64,000 bases of DNA from Styela clava (Eukaryota; Chordata; Ascidiacea; Stolidobranchia; Styelidae), in contig NC_135255.1 in assembly GCF_964204865.1 (NCBI RefSeq), forward strand, positions 14,599,135-14,663,134, in the 5' to 3' direction. This document shows, piece after piece, positions 52,768 through 63,342 of the stretch. A model generated the notes under the pieces. It worked only from the letters and a program-made list of their open reading frames with translations, was not told the origin of the DNA and did not search any database. The position numbers were made by a program, and so were the translations under genes. The number at the start of each line of letters is the position of its first letter. The stretch's first letter is position 1.

Positions 52768-53561
52768 GGCGATTTTGAGTTTTTCATAAAACAGGTATTT
52801 ATGTAATGCTGCGCACCTGTCTGTTAACTCAGATTTTATTTTAAGAATTCCGAAACCCATAAAAATGGAGATTTAGTATGACATGCACATTTGTGCGATT
52901 GTTTCGTCATAATGATATCTTTGTTACCTCAGGACTATTCTGACGTCACAAAGGCAAAATAACCTCGGCGAAGTATTTTCAAGTTTTTGCATCTCGGATT
53001 CTAGCTTAGCGCGTATTAATTTGAATTTATACTACAGTATAGGAAGATGTGCACTTGTGATATTCACTGTCCGAGTCCAATTCACCTTAGTTGGCTTTTA
53101 TATTGGGTGCATTGCTGTTTTATTCTTTATATTTAATCTTAGTCTTATTTCGGTGAGTGTGCAGAACGTGTTATATTGATGAAATATATATTTTTAAACA
53201 TAAAAAATAATGTAATTGAAACTGATTAGCTATTTTGGGGATACGACATTGTAGATACTGAGAATTACATTCGTTTTTGGAATGTTTAGTTTTCAGGACT
53301 GGTGCATATATATAGTAAAGTTGAAAAATTGCGTATGTCCCCAAGTCATAGACACATTTCTGCCTAAGTGACAGTGCGCCATTATGGCGTCACTTAACTG
53401 CGTCATACAAATTAACTTAAATCCGGCTACAATCAAAAAATTGAACCATGGCAATATATTGACTCTCAATGGCATAACAATATCATTAGGAAATTTTTTA
53501 CGTTTTTTTTCAAAATATGCTAAAAATGACTTACGCAATTCGGTAATTAGCGTGACGATAT
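52768..53561. mobile_element. TIR element, copy 2 (left end missing)
   Basis: This aligns base for base with 44534-45331, with scattered substitutions and small indels. The right terminal repeat is intact (TTACGCAATTCGG to GACGATAT), but the roughly 40-bp left terminal repeat is replaced by unrelated sequence. It lies just downstream of the RING gene's stop codon, so it may sit in that gene's 3' UTR or flank. Confidence 0.8.
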
Positions 53562-53720
53562 ATAAATAGCTTTCTAGCCACTTCATCCATCTTTGAGTAT
53601 TAAAAATTTTAAATGGTTTGTGCAGAGTTTGATGGAAAGTGCAGTATTGACGAAAAGACTTCGGCATTTGGTGGCGAACGTTCCATTGGGTTCTAAATTC
53701 CAATAAATGTTAGGCTCATT

Positions 53721-56700
53721 TCAATAACGTCTTCTCCGGCGCACGATGTTTGCCCTTCTTATCTCCAGTGGTGGTTGGCGATCTTCGATATGGGTTTTGG
53801 TTGGAGCACAGCAAATAAGTAAGAAAAATAAGGTGATCATCCAATGGTATGTTGCATTTTCTTTTAGCCAATGAATTAAATATATCAATATCATGGAATT
53901 CAAAATAACCGCCACAACCTGCAACAATTTATTTACGCCAACGGAATAATCCTGAAATAAAAAAATTGAGCATCAGAGATTGATCATCCAACATGATTAT
54001 CACAGAAATTTGCAAGCCGTTTATTGTTAAGCCTGCTATTTAATGGAACTTTTGGCATTCCTTTAATTGAACAATCCTATTTGAATCTGGCTTGTATGTA
54101 GTTGTAGCCAATTGAAACAGTTCTTTCACGTGGGCGTCAGAACAGATCAATGCCTTGATTTCACGTGTTTTAGGGTAGAAAACAAGGATTCGCTGACGTA
54201 TGTTGACCCCAGAATTCACAATATTCTAAGCAAAGATAGTTTGACATTGGGGTATTTTTCCATGGCATTATTATTCATAACTAAATGACCCCTTTCCCTT
54301 AAGCGCATTTCAGTTGGTCTTCTTCATAAAGATCGATGATCCTAAACGCAGTTGCAGCCTCTACTGAGACTAGAGGGAATTTCAAACAATCTGTTTTAAA
54401 ATAAAAAAGTTGTCGACGACGTAATCTCTGTCGTTTCATCTCCAATTACTTCACTCAAATGGTTAACTGCGCATTTGCCGCCGAACTTCGTTTTCAATGT
54501 GATTACGGCAGTCGTTGTAGTGCAATAAACGCTTCTCACAACAAAGAATGGATTGTGACGAAATAATGGACGATTGCATGGAAAAGTGAATAAAGGCGCC
54601 CATGTATCTTCCACGTAAATCAGTGTTTCCCAACCTTTTCATGCAGTGCTCGCGTACCACCTACAAAAGTTAAGCGCGTCGGAAACAGTCAAAATTTCCC
54701 AACCTTAGTGACATTATATGAAGTCACAATCACGCATTTTATCTATACGAGGTGTAATACCAAATTCTATTAAACTAAGCAGCATCAGTCAAGGTTGATA
54801 GGATGCATACGCATGGAATCATTTTTTCACCATTAGTCACAAGAAGAACAACATAATGAAATAACAAAAAAAGTTAATTCATTTAGCGTGATGGCTGCAT
54901 TTGTTCATTTATCAGAGTAGAAGTATTTTCAGAAACACTATTTTCTATCATCTACAGCAGGGGTGGCCAACCCGCGGCCCGCGAGCCGCATGCGGCTCTT
55001 GCTCCGGTTTTAAGCGTTTTTTTTTTGCCTAAAGAATTGTTTCAATTAGCAATATGCACATGCCACGGTTCTTACTTGAAGGCATCTTTCCCAAAATTCT
55101 CTTTTTATGAGATTTAATTGAATCTCTGATATTGATGACGAATTCTAAAAATATATTCGTGAGAGTAAAGTAAGATATCTTCGATTGAAAGAATGCCCCA
55201 AAAATACGACATTTATCAGTGCTATTAGATCCAGTTTTCCATTCTGCTGCAATTGCCCCTTCATAAGTCGGTTTAGTATTTGAATCAAAAGTTTTAAAAG
55301 GCTGCAATTCCACAAAAGCCAATAGTTGTTAAAGAAGAAATTAATTCGCAGTTGTGCAATGTACATAGAGAAAAGCTTTTAAAAAAGCTTCGAGTTTTAA
55401 TTAATAGCAAGTCTAATCTCTAATCTGCAACTACCTTTTGAACTGATTTCTCGACATCTTCCATTCGTTTGCTCATGTCAATAGACGAACAATTACTACA
55501 CAATGAATGGTCAGAACAATTTTCACATCGTTCAGTAATTCGAAGACATCTCTAAAAAACAATATAATATTAATTAAAAAGCCATTTTACCAATTATTTT
55601 TGGGCTGTCAACAATGGCCTAATGGAATCACCTCATAATTCTTGTGTGCTTATATACACAATGTCAAAAATAGCAAATCTAAAGAATTCAATATGTATTT
55701 TTTTTGTAATTCAATATATATGTTGTTTTGTTATCCAATGGGTGAGGTGAAATAGCGATCAACATGAAGCATATATTTTAACGAATATCTTCAAAATTGA
55801 TTTAAATCACAAATGTTCAAATTCCTCATTCCGTCAACACATTGTATATAGACTACATAAGAAATGAATTATTTTATGAACGTATATGATAAATATTTTG
55901 GGGAAAGAACCTGACATTTTTTCTTCTGTTTGGTTGTCTTCCGCAAATCAAGCAGACGCACAACATACAGGTTATTCTGAAGTTCGTCAACGCTTTTACA
56001 TTTCTGCTTGCGACGACATATTGGGCAGCATATACTGAAGTATATAAACATATGGTCAAGTGCAGAACTATAATCCATGTTTGAATGCGTGCAAAAAGAT
56101 TCAACAGCGACTTCTCTGACTGCATCAACATCTGTTGAAACCATGGATACAGGTTGAAAGTCTGTGTTATGGAATATCTATAATTTGTATACAGTTCAAA
56201 ATTTTTGTCCTAATTTTTTTAAATCAAGCATATGCGCCACGAATGATGCCAGGTGAAGAAAAAATCCTACCTTATCACTATAACATTTTGTTTTGTTGGC
56301 AAGAGAATGCTTGGTTATCAGCAATCACTTCGCAATAATACTAATCGTAGACATAATGTAATCTGTGTTGATGTGGGATGATCCCCGCCAAACACAACTA
56401 AAGATGTATTTATACATCGTTCAAGTTTTATTTATGTCCTCTAATTAGTAACGACACAGCAAGCCTTTTAATAACCGACATAAATTTATTGAAAACAGTG
56501 TTTCTAGTGTAGGCTACATCCTACATATACATACATACATACATCCTAGATATAGGTATTATGACGTCACGCTCACGCTCATTCGTACCACGACGTTTTT
56601 CACAGCTCTGAGTTCTTTAAGATGTTTTAAATTCAAGTTATTACCGATACCGTGTTTCCCCGAAAATAAGACTGGGTCTTTTTTCAATTTTGTTCTGAAA

Positions 56701-57455
56701 AATACCAAGAGGACTCATTTTCGGGGGATGTCTTATATTTTCATTTGCCAAAAACAAAATTACATAGTAGATAATTATGAGATTTTCGAATATACAAAAT
56801 ATGAAACCGATATCATTTAAAACGTGTAGGAGAGATTTCATGCTTTTGACTAGGTCTAAAAAAATTCGCGTTATTGACTAGGTCTTATTTTAAGAGGGCT
56901 TATATTAAAGTCATTTGTGAAACCCAGGCTAGGTCTTATTTTCGGAGAAACACGGTACTTGTTTATACCTGTAATTCTATAGTTTACGATGATCTCCAAA
57001 ACGTTTATGACATCATACGGCATCTACACGGAAATTACTATGATAATTTAATGTATTTAAAATCCACTATGACGCCACAGTGTATTTTCCCGCTGTGCAA
57101 AATAAAGAGTATGACGACATAAATTTTTAAAAACGCATCACCGAAACCCTGCGTACAACGCTGGTCTCTCTATCAACAGAATCTGCAATAAATTGACCAG
57201 GAACCAGTAGACCTGACAGGGCAGACTTGTGTAATATGGGGACGAACGCACCAACACAACCTGTAACTTTGCTTGCATACATATATAGGAATATACCATG
57301 GCTACCATACGTATTTTTACATACCTGTTGTTCTTTAAAATCGCTGCTAAACATGACATACAAAACGAATGTTGGCAGGATAGAATTTTCGGAATTCTTT
57401 CTTCAGTGGCGTCAAAAGGTTCCATGCAAATATTACATTCTAATAAGTCTTCCAT
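53721..57455 (-). CDS. RING-finger protein with second Cys cluster and two C-terminal membrane helices
   Basis: Four exons on the minus strand: 57325-57455, 55911-56034, 55435-55551 and 53721-53951, GT-AG, phases 2, 0 and 0, giving 200 residues. A C3HC4 RING finger fills the N-terminus: C7, C10, C27, H29, C32, C35, C47 and C50, so all eight zinc ligands are present; this is the E2-binding module of ubiquitin ligases. A second Cys/His cluster follows (C84, C87, C94, C97, H100, C103, C106), similar to a TRIM B-box. A short helical linker then leads to two hydrophobic stretches, about 133-153 and 159-173, and a very basic end (RRANIVRRRRRY). Small RING ligases with C-terminal membrane anchors (RNF152/RNF183 type, TRIM13/TRIM59 type) act on ER or lysosomal membranes, and this probably does too. 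A further possible exon at 55076-55301 is open, with acceptor and donor, but its phase does not fit the last exon. The last intron contains transposon fossils. Confidence 0.7.
54040..54265 (-). pseudogene. hAT transposase C-terminal fragment (ZBED-like), dead
   Basis: On the minus strand the frame gives SESLFSTLKHVKSRH, then a stop, and after a frameshift DAHVKELFQLAT and a Tyr-Lys-Pro-Asp block. This is the C-terminal dimerisation region typical of hAT transposases of the ZBED5 type. An internal stop and a frameshift are visible, so it cannot make the protein. It lies in the last intron of the RING gene. Possible hAT ends in the same intron (CAGTGTTTCCCAACC at about 54623 and CAGGGGTGGCCAACC at 54958) cannot be paired confidently with it. 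Confidence 0.75.
56650..56955. mobile_element. 306-bp MITE with CCGTGTTTCC ends and TA duplication
   Basis: The left end CCGTGTTTCCCCGAAAATAA and the right end, reversed, CCGTGTTTCTCCGAAAATAA differ at one position over 23 bases. Both sides are flanked by TA (56648-56649 and 56956-56957), as in Tc1/mariner-like families. Extra internal copies of GTCTTAT are present. It lies in the first intron of the RING gene and has no coding capacity. I recall very similar ends from distantly related animals, but I cannot check the family name here. Confidence 0.8.
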
Positions 57456-59344
57456 ACTTAAAACTCCGAAGAAATGATTAATCTACAATTAAGTACTTGT
57501 TCATCAATTGCTAGGATACTTGAAACGAAAATAATATTAAATTTTGGATACCATTTATATATCTTCCCGCGAAACTTAAGTGCGAAGGCAGAATACGGTA
57601 CTCATGTGATTCTTATCAGTGTGTGGTATTTAGTAATCAGGAAGTGCCTAAAAATAACTTGCAGAAAAATGAACTCAAACGACCAATCATAACCAAGTTT
57701 CTCAGTACCAAGTATTTAGTATGTTTTATTTTACTACTAGTAATATAAAACACAGATAAGTGCATTCCCACCCAATTTATGGTAGATAGAATATTGCAGA
57801 ATCTGTAGCCCTATGAATAAAGTAATACAATCTGAACCATCTCGTCTAAATGAAACTAAAGTATCGCATACCACTTCACCGAACAGACGTCATGGTACAC
57901 TTGTTCTTGTCCTAATGTTGGAAGCAATAGTCAGCGTGACGCATAGGCTTTGTTTTTTTGGTAGATCGATCTTCGAAACTAAATTATCATATTTTTAAAG
58001 CGTCAGTCTTATAAATTTTATCCATCGACATCACCCTCTAGTCTGACACATATACTGTAGTGTATAACTCAAAAGTAATGACATTTAAAGTTAAAACCGT
58101 CTAAACTCTAAACCAAGCCATCTACATTAAAAATAAGGTTTAACGAAGTTAAATGTATGAAACGTTTTTTGTTTCATTTTTCGCTACCTATCTACTGAAA
58201 ATAAAAATTCTGATCCTCGCCAAGATGTTCATTGTTTCGTTGATTTGGTTGTTTCTGTGGCGAAAGACATATTATTAGGTGAATGCTAGACCTTGAAACA
58301 ACAATAAAACGGACTGTTGGCACCGCTTGGAGTTGTTGAGTGTCACGCGTCCTCATTACATATACGAAGACGATTTAGTGAGTGAAACCTTTGGTTTTCG
58401 ATGCCAATTTTAGACTTTGTAATTTGTATAGTTTCAAGTCGAAACTTGCAAGGAAACTAAAAAGAGTTAGGTTCAGCCTACTACGCATTGCATCTTATTG
58501 GACACGAAATGGACCTATGGATCGTTTTGTTATTATTTTGTTTATATTTTATTCTTCTTCCTATTGTTATGCAAAAAACGCATTTCTGATTTGTGGTACA
58601 AAATTTATATTTTGATCTATTGTCTAAATACTCTAAAACATTATTTGAAATGACGACGGAGAGTTGCGGTGCAGTTTATCATACCGGTTGTAACTTGGGG
58701 GTTCACTCTACCAACAACAATATCGCTTTTAGATTTCATAAAGCCTAACCACTAAAAATGTCAAAGCAATCGGTCCAGTACAGGGTTGGAACAATTGTAA
58801 TTTGTAATTGATGTAATTAATTACAGTTTTTTATGTGACTGTAACTGTAATGTAATTGAGGCATTTTCATTCTGTGTAATTGTAAATGTAATTGTAATTT
58901 GCTAACATTTTGGCTCAATTACACTTTCAATTAGACCAGGGACCATCAAACTATGGCGTCTTTTCATCTGGCACACAATAACACAAAAAAGGCGGAATAA
59001 TTCTCCAATGGGCGTTTTCCGAGAATCGCCTTCCTTTTTTTCGTAACATTAGCCAATCAGCAAGATGCGAAAAAGTGACGTAATCATATACCTTTTCGCA
59101 TCCGTTAAAATGCTCAGACAGATTTTCAGTCGTGGTTGTTAACAATACCTCATTTTGCGATTTCGAATGCTATTCGTTAGTTTGCATTTTGACAAAAACC
59201 CATTAATGTATTGGAAGAAGAAATCAGATGAATTTCCCAGGCTTGCTTCTTTAGCCAAGGATATATTTTTCGCAGCCTAATGTTCATCAAGTGCAATCCT
59301 ACAGTTTTTGAGAAAGTGAAACTGTAAATACGAACCAAGATGTT

Positions 59345-59530
59345 ATCGGACAGGTTAGTGGACACAATGATCGTTTTGACCAAAACTTTTGGTATTTTGT
59401 GTTGTTGTTCTTGTTCTTTGACATAGTTATTGAAAAGTCGTTATTCCCTTCCATTACTAGACCAAATGCTCTGAAATTTTCAGTGGTTGAAAATGGAATT
59501 TTTTTCTAGAAGGCTGTTACTTTTTTTTAT
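59345..59530 (-). repeat. Dispersed repeat family, copy E (reverse orientation)
   Basis: Read on the minus strand it shows the family order: a T-run, AACAGCCTTCTAG, CAACCACTGAAAATTTCAGAG, then the AAGAACAAGAACAACAAC run, and the ATCATTGTGTCCACTAACC end. It lies inside the 4.37-kb hAT element and ends where the foldback element begins, so it probably was the foldback's target. Confidence 0.6.
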
Positions 59531-59649
59531 AGAGGACTTGCACGGGTCACGTGACTTTGTTAATGGACGGCAATAAAACAAAAACGTCCATTTGGCTCCT
59601 GTCAGTTGCAAGTCGGATTATACGTTTCCGTTTTGTTTGGCTGTTGAAA

Positions 59650-59850
59650 ATGGGTATTTTGTATTGTTCCGTTGGCTGTACGTATAGTATAGACAACGAA
59701 ATGGATCTTCAGTTATATTCCACTGATTTCAAAAGATCCGTAACGTCGCGCAATGTGGATATCATCTATTGCCTATTGGCAGAACTGCTTGGTGTCAAGT
59801 CCAGAAGCCATCTTACTTGTGTTTCACTGTTTGCGGGCAGCACTTCGTTG
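59650..59850 (+). pseudogene. THAP zinc-finger exon remnant, arm 1
   Basis: Starts MGILYCSVGCTY, giving the first zinc ligand pair C-x3-C; the second pair is in another frame, CGQHFVD, directly before a GTGAGT donor. A 7-bp duplication (CTATTGC) and at least one more indel break the frame. The same exon is found in arm 2 (about 62335-62535, minus strand), where the middle part (KDPERRAMW) is in frame with CEQHFVD. The pattern C-x3-C ... C-x2-H-F is the THAP C2CH signature. Confidence 0.65.
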
Positions 59851-60312
59851 ATGGTGAGTGATAATGTGGTGATAGTGTGCCGTTATCAATTTTTTTAAAT
59901 ATTTACAAGCTCCCTCATTTCAATGGAAAGCACGCTGGCCACCGCCTCTCTGATCACCCTGGTAGTTTCACAGGTTTCAATTCCACGCGGGGATAGTTAT
60001 GTGCGAGAGGATTGCAGCTCTACTCCCACCGAGGGTGGTTCACATGACCGCTGATCGGTTACGACCATTCCCCACCATCCAAGTCCATGCTTCTGAAAAC
60101 AAATAACTGGCTCCCCCCCAGATAAATCCTATCCTAATGGAGCTTGTACAACTGATCCATAATGTCTTTTTATTGTCATTGGTAAAAAAGATATGCTACC
60201 CGGAATCAAATTCATTTACGACTAGTGGCTGTGGTGGGATATGGACATAAATTTCACACTTCTTGATCGTTAGATTTTATGAAAACTATCTGTAAAATAT
60301 CCATTATCTTAC

Positions 60313-60579
60313 AGATATGGGTGCGACCATGGAATAGATGGATGGCAAAGTATAAGTTGCAACAAGACCACAGTGGCACAAGACCTCAGCTTGCGTGACT
60401 TGATAATACATCCTCAGTATCCATTTATTGATGCTTATCGTAATGACAAAGTAACTTGTGATTACTGTGGATTGGTGGAGATAAAGTGTCCATTGTGCTT
60501 TAACGGAAGCAACTTCAAGACGACCCTATCAAGAAAAAAAAATTGTTCGGTGGGTCTGGTAGTGAAGGTTTTAGTCTAA
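60313..60579 (+). pseudogene. YqaJ-type nuclease-like fragment
   Basis: An acceptor-like CTTACAG precedes an open stretch that contains KVTCDYCG followed by VEIKCPLCF. The CDxCGxxxEIKCP pattern is the core of YqaJ-type (viral/phage recombinase-like) nuclease domains found in many invertebrate transposon-related proteins; the EIK part is a catalytic element. The usual Pro-Asp-Gly just upstream reads Arg-Asn-Asp here, and the frame stops at 60579 with related-looking sequence continuing in another frame (FGGSGSEGF). It is a fragment, not a working gene. Confidence 0.6.
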
Positions 60580-62334
60580 CGTTGGACACCGATACTACAA
60601 CCAGATACAGTTGACAATGAAACTTACCGAAGCGTAATATTGCGACTTTGTAATCTGAAAGGAAATTCTGATGGGTAGCCGGCTAGCCGCAACCTTTTGT
60701 TTAAAGAATATTATGAGATATGATTTTTAAGAGTCTAAACTTTTATTTGAGAGGGGTGTAACCCAAGCTAATTTGCAAATGGTATTCATGGTACCAAATG
60801 TATCACACACTTTACAGTAATTATAAATTATATTTGAAAAATAAAGCACATCAAAAATGTATTTTTAAAAAACAATTGGTTTTATCTGCAGATACTAGGT
60901 TGATATTGAGATTGACCATTTCAATGCTAAATTTTCTTTAGTCAAAAGGCACACTTGATTCGCAAAGATTTGTGAAAGCGCACAGTACACCAATTTGTCT
61001 AATGTTTTGATTCCATAGGCAAGAGGTTGTGGATCGGTGCTGATCAGGATGGGATATTTTTGCCTCTAACTGCATATTACATGTTTCACATGAATCCATC
61101 GTGCTCAAATTCGACTGTTTTCAAGGTCTGAAGGCTCCAATAGCCTTATTTTATGGGTACACAAGAGAATTTTTAGTGTGGCATGCATGGGTCAGTTGGA
61201 GTCACTAACCTCAAGATGTCTATAAGCAAGGATAAGATAACCTGGAAATAACATTCCATAATTTAGAGTAAAAAATGTATCTTCCTCCACAGGCCTTTTT
61301 AAATGGAAGATATGATGCCTCGGGGGTAATTTCTATCAAATATTTTACAGTATTATGGTTCTAGTGAAAAGGGGTGTAGGCGGCTTTTTTAAAGTGTGGT
61401 AAGTCTAGTCGAAAGACACATTAAATGTTTATGCTAACAACTGCAAATTAATATTGCAACGCATACAAGTTAACAGAATTTGTTGAAATGGTCCTTTTGC
61501 CGTTCTTCAAAATCCCCCTCTTTCTAACTATTCTCTTCCTCTCTGGGGATGGCAAAAATTCAAATATTGATGGGACATATAAGCAGCTGATAATGGATTA
61601 TCTTCCCTTTTTCCTGAAAATAAATTAAACACCAATCATCATTTGACAGTGCCAAGTTTGTGTATCAGATCAATAATAAATTACCTGCTAACTAACAAAA
61701 CAATCAGACAACACCTTCTGACCATTAATGAAGATTTCTTTCAATTTAAAACGCAACTATGCCTACCAATGTGGGTAGTTTTTAGGATAAAATTTATCTG
61801 TGGTTGGGGACAGATTGCAAGGTGCAACATCGTACGATTACCATTCTATGTCGAGATTAGTTAGCCAGTTATTTGTTTTAGAAGCATGGACTTGATGGTG
61901 GGGGATGTCGTAATCGACCAGCGGTCATGTGAACCACCTTCAGTGGGAGGAGAGCTGCAATCCCCTCGCACATAACTATCCCCGCATGGGATTGGAACCT
62001 GTGAAACTCCCAGGGGGATCAGAGATGCGGTGGCGAGCGTATTCTTAGATGGAGAATTCAATTGAATTCTGGTTATTTTTTGCATTAGCACTGGCGTTAA
62101 ACTTTAGTTATCTATTCAACTTTTCACACTTACTAATAGATTACCTGCTAACTAGGGAAACAATACCTTATGGCAATTATTGATTAATACCTTACACGAG
62201 TCAAGTCTGCAAGTAGGCCTACGCCTAGGCCTACCAATAACAGTAGTTTGTCATCTGCTTTCCATTGAAAGGGAGGGAGCTTATGAATATTCAAAAAAAT
62301 TGATGACAGCACATTATGACTTACCATCAACGAA

Positions 62335-62535
62335 GTGCTGTTCGCAAACAGTGAAACACAAGTGAGATGGCTTCTGGACTTGATACCAAGCAGTTCTGCC
62401 AATAGATGATATCCACATTGCGCGACGTTCCGGATCTTTTGAAAACAGTGGAATATAACTGAAGATCCATTTCGTTGTCTATACTTTACGTACAACCAGC
62501 GGAACAATACGAAATAACCATTTTCAACAGCCAAA
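62335..62535 (-). pseudogene. THAP zinc-finger exon remnant, arm 2
   Basis: Inverted copy of the arm 1 exon. Read on the minus strand it has SYCSAGCT followed by a stop, then in another frame KDPERRAMWISSIGRTAW and CEQHFVDG before a GTAAGT donor. This copy lacks the 7-bp duplication of arm 1 and keeps the longer in-frame middle, so the two arms decayed independently. Confidence 0.65.
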
Positions 62536-63342
62536 CAAAACGGAAACGTATAATCCGACTTGCAACTGACAGGAGCCAAATGGACGTTTTTGTTTTATTG
62601 CCGTCCAGTAAACAAGGTCACGTGACCCGTGCAAGTCCTCTATTTCTAAATTTCGTCTGAAATCTGATATTTCGTCCAAGATTTTTCTGTCTTATTTTAT
62701 CCAAGGGAGCACTGGCTGGCTGGTTTGATTCTTGCCACGCGAAACTCGGGATTTTTTTTGAGGGTATCGGTAGCGTCGAGAGTAAGGACTGCTTCGCCTT
62801 GTGTAACGTGTCCATATATTCGAGCATTGCTTTGTTTTAATTGTAAATGTATAAGTATAAGTTTATTTCGACTCCATAATCAGCAATGGACGATAAAAAA
62901 TAGATAAAAACAAAAGTAAAAGTAACTGATTATAGAATCGGGAAAGCGAACAAAACCTAGAGTAAGGTTTGAAACGTACAGATTTTAGATGGAAAGGTAT
63001 TGATAAAAGAAGTAGTACGTGTTCGCTCACTCAACCCAAATGAAATGTAATTTGACATTTTTTGCACGGAGTATATGTAATAAGATTGAAAAATTTAAGG
63101 GAGTAATTGTAATGATAATTAAACTGAATTAATGTCATTGATCCAACCCTGGTCCAGTAATTAAAAAAGAGACAGAGTAGATATTTGACCTTTCGACCCT
63201 CCGTAGCAACAGCTTCAAATAGATCGCATATATACCCTAGTGGGCGCAGCTGATTTAGCAAGCAAATTTCCTGCAGACTTTCGCTTCTCTAGTTTGTTCG
63301 CTTTGGTATTCTTCAACTTGATTTATTCGGCAACTAGAATAA

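Larger units (their letters stand above)
49761..53720. other. Repeat-rich interval between two converging genes
   Basis: This holds the 3' flanks of the 597-residue gene (plus) and the RING gene (minus), three copies of a dispersed repeat (50683-51068, 51117-51289, 52241-52430), a 328-bp tandem duplication (51299-51954) and the second copy of the TIR element (52768-53561). I see no exon here. Motifs built from GGTACC and CCGGTACCGG are strikingly dense around 51560-51620 and 51895-52100. Confidence 0.55.
59531..62641. mobile_element. 3.1-kb foldback DNA element with THAP exons in both arms and a YqaJ-like core
   Basis: Two long inverted arms, 59531-60112 and 61863-62641, begin and end with AGAGGACTTGCACGGGTCAC and its complement. 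The arms align over about 580 bp; arm 1 lacks about 200 bp present in arm 2. Each arm carries the same exon-like stretch with a THAP zinc-finger signature (C-x3-C near 59666, C-x2-H-F near 59832, followed by a GT donor after GTTGATG). The core contains a fragment like a YqaJ-type nuclease. THAP domains are the DNA-binding part of P-element and some other cut-and-paste transposases, so this is most likely a degenerate element of such a family. Both arm copies are broken: frameshifts in both, a 7-bp duplication in arm 1 and a stop in arm 2. Confidence 0.75.
58781..63151. mobile_element. 4.37-kb hAT-type element with perfect 8-bp target duplication
   Basis: The left end reads CAGGGTTGGAACAATTG and the right end, reversed, CAGGGTTGGATCAATG, an inverted match at 14 of 16 positions. 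Both flanks read gtccagta (58773-58780 and 63152-63159), an exact 8-bp duplication. The flanks also continue the same dispersed repeat on either side, which confirms the insertion. Just inside the left end is a run of TAATTGTAATTG-like sequence. I see no hAT transposase frame; most of the interior is a later foldback insertion plus repeat copies. Confidence 0.85.
57456..63342. other. Transposon nest between the RING gene and RABL2
   Basis: This is a divergent intergenic region. The first 1.2 kb (57456-58740) contains no feature I can name apart from GTCCA-repeat traces near 58500. The rest is a nest: an old dispersed repeat split by a 4.37-kb hAT-type element (58781-63151) that contains a reversed copy of the same repeat and a 3.1-kb foldback element (59531-62641). 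About 190 bp separate the nest from the RABL2 start codon. Confidence 0.55.

Noticed and set aside
54621-54972. CAGTGTTTCCCAACC and CAGGGGTGGCCAACC as left and right ends of one element
   Set aside because: Both are in the same orientation, so they cannot be the inverted ends of one transposon; each is a single orphan terminus.
55076-55301. Possible extra exon of the RING gene (acceptor TTGCAG, donor GTAAGAAC, 75 codons open)
   Set aside because: It would join in phase with the upstream exon but leaves phase 1, which puts the last exon into a stop. The four-exon model is simpler, so I left it out.
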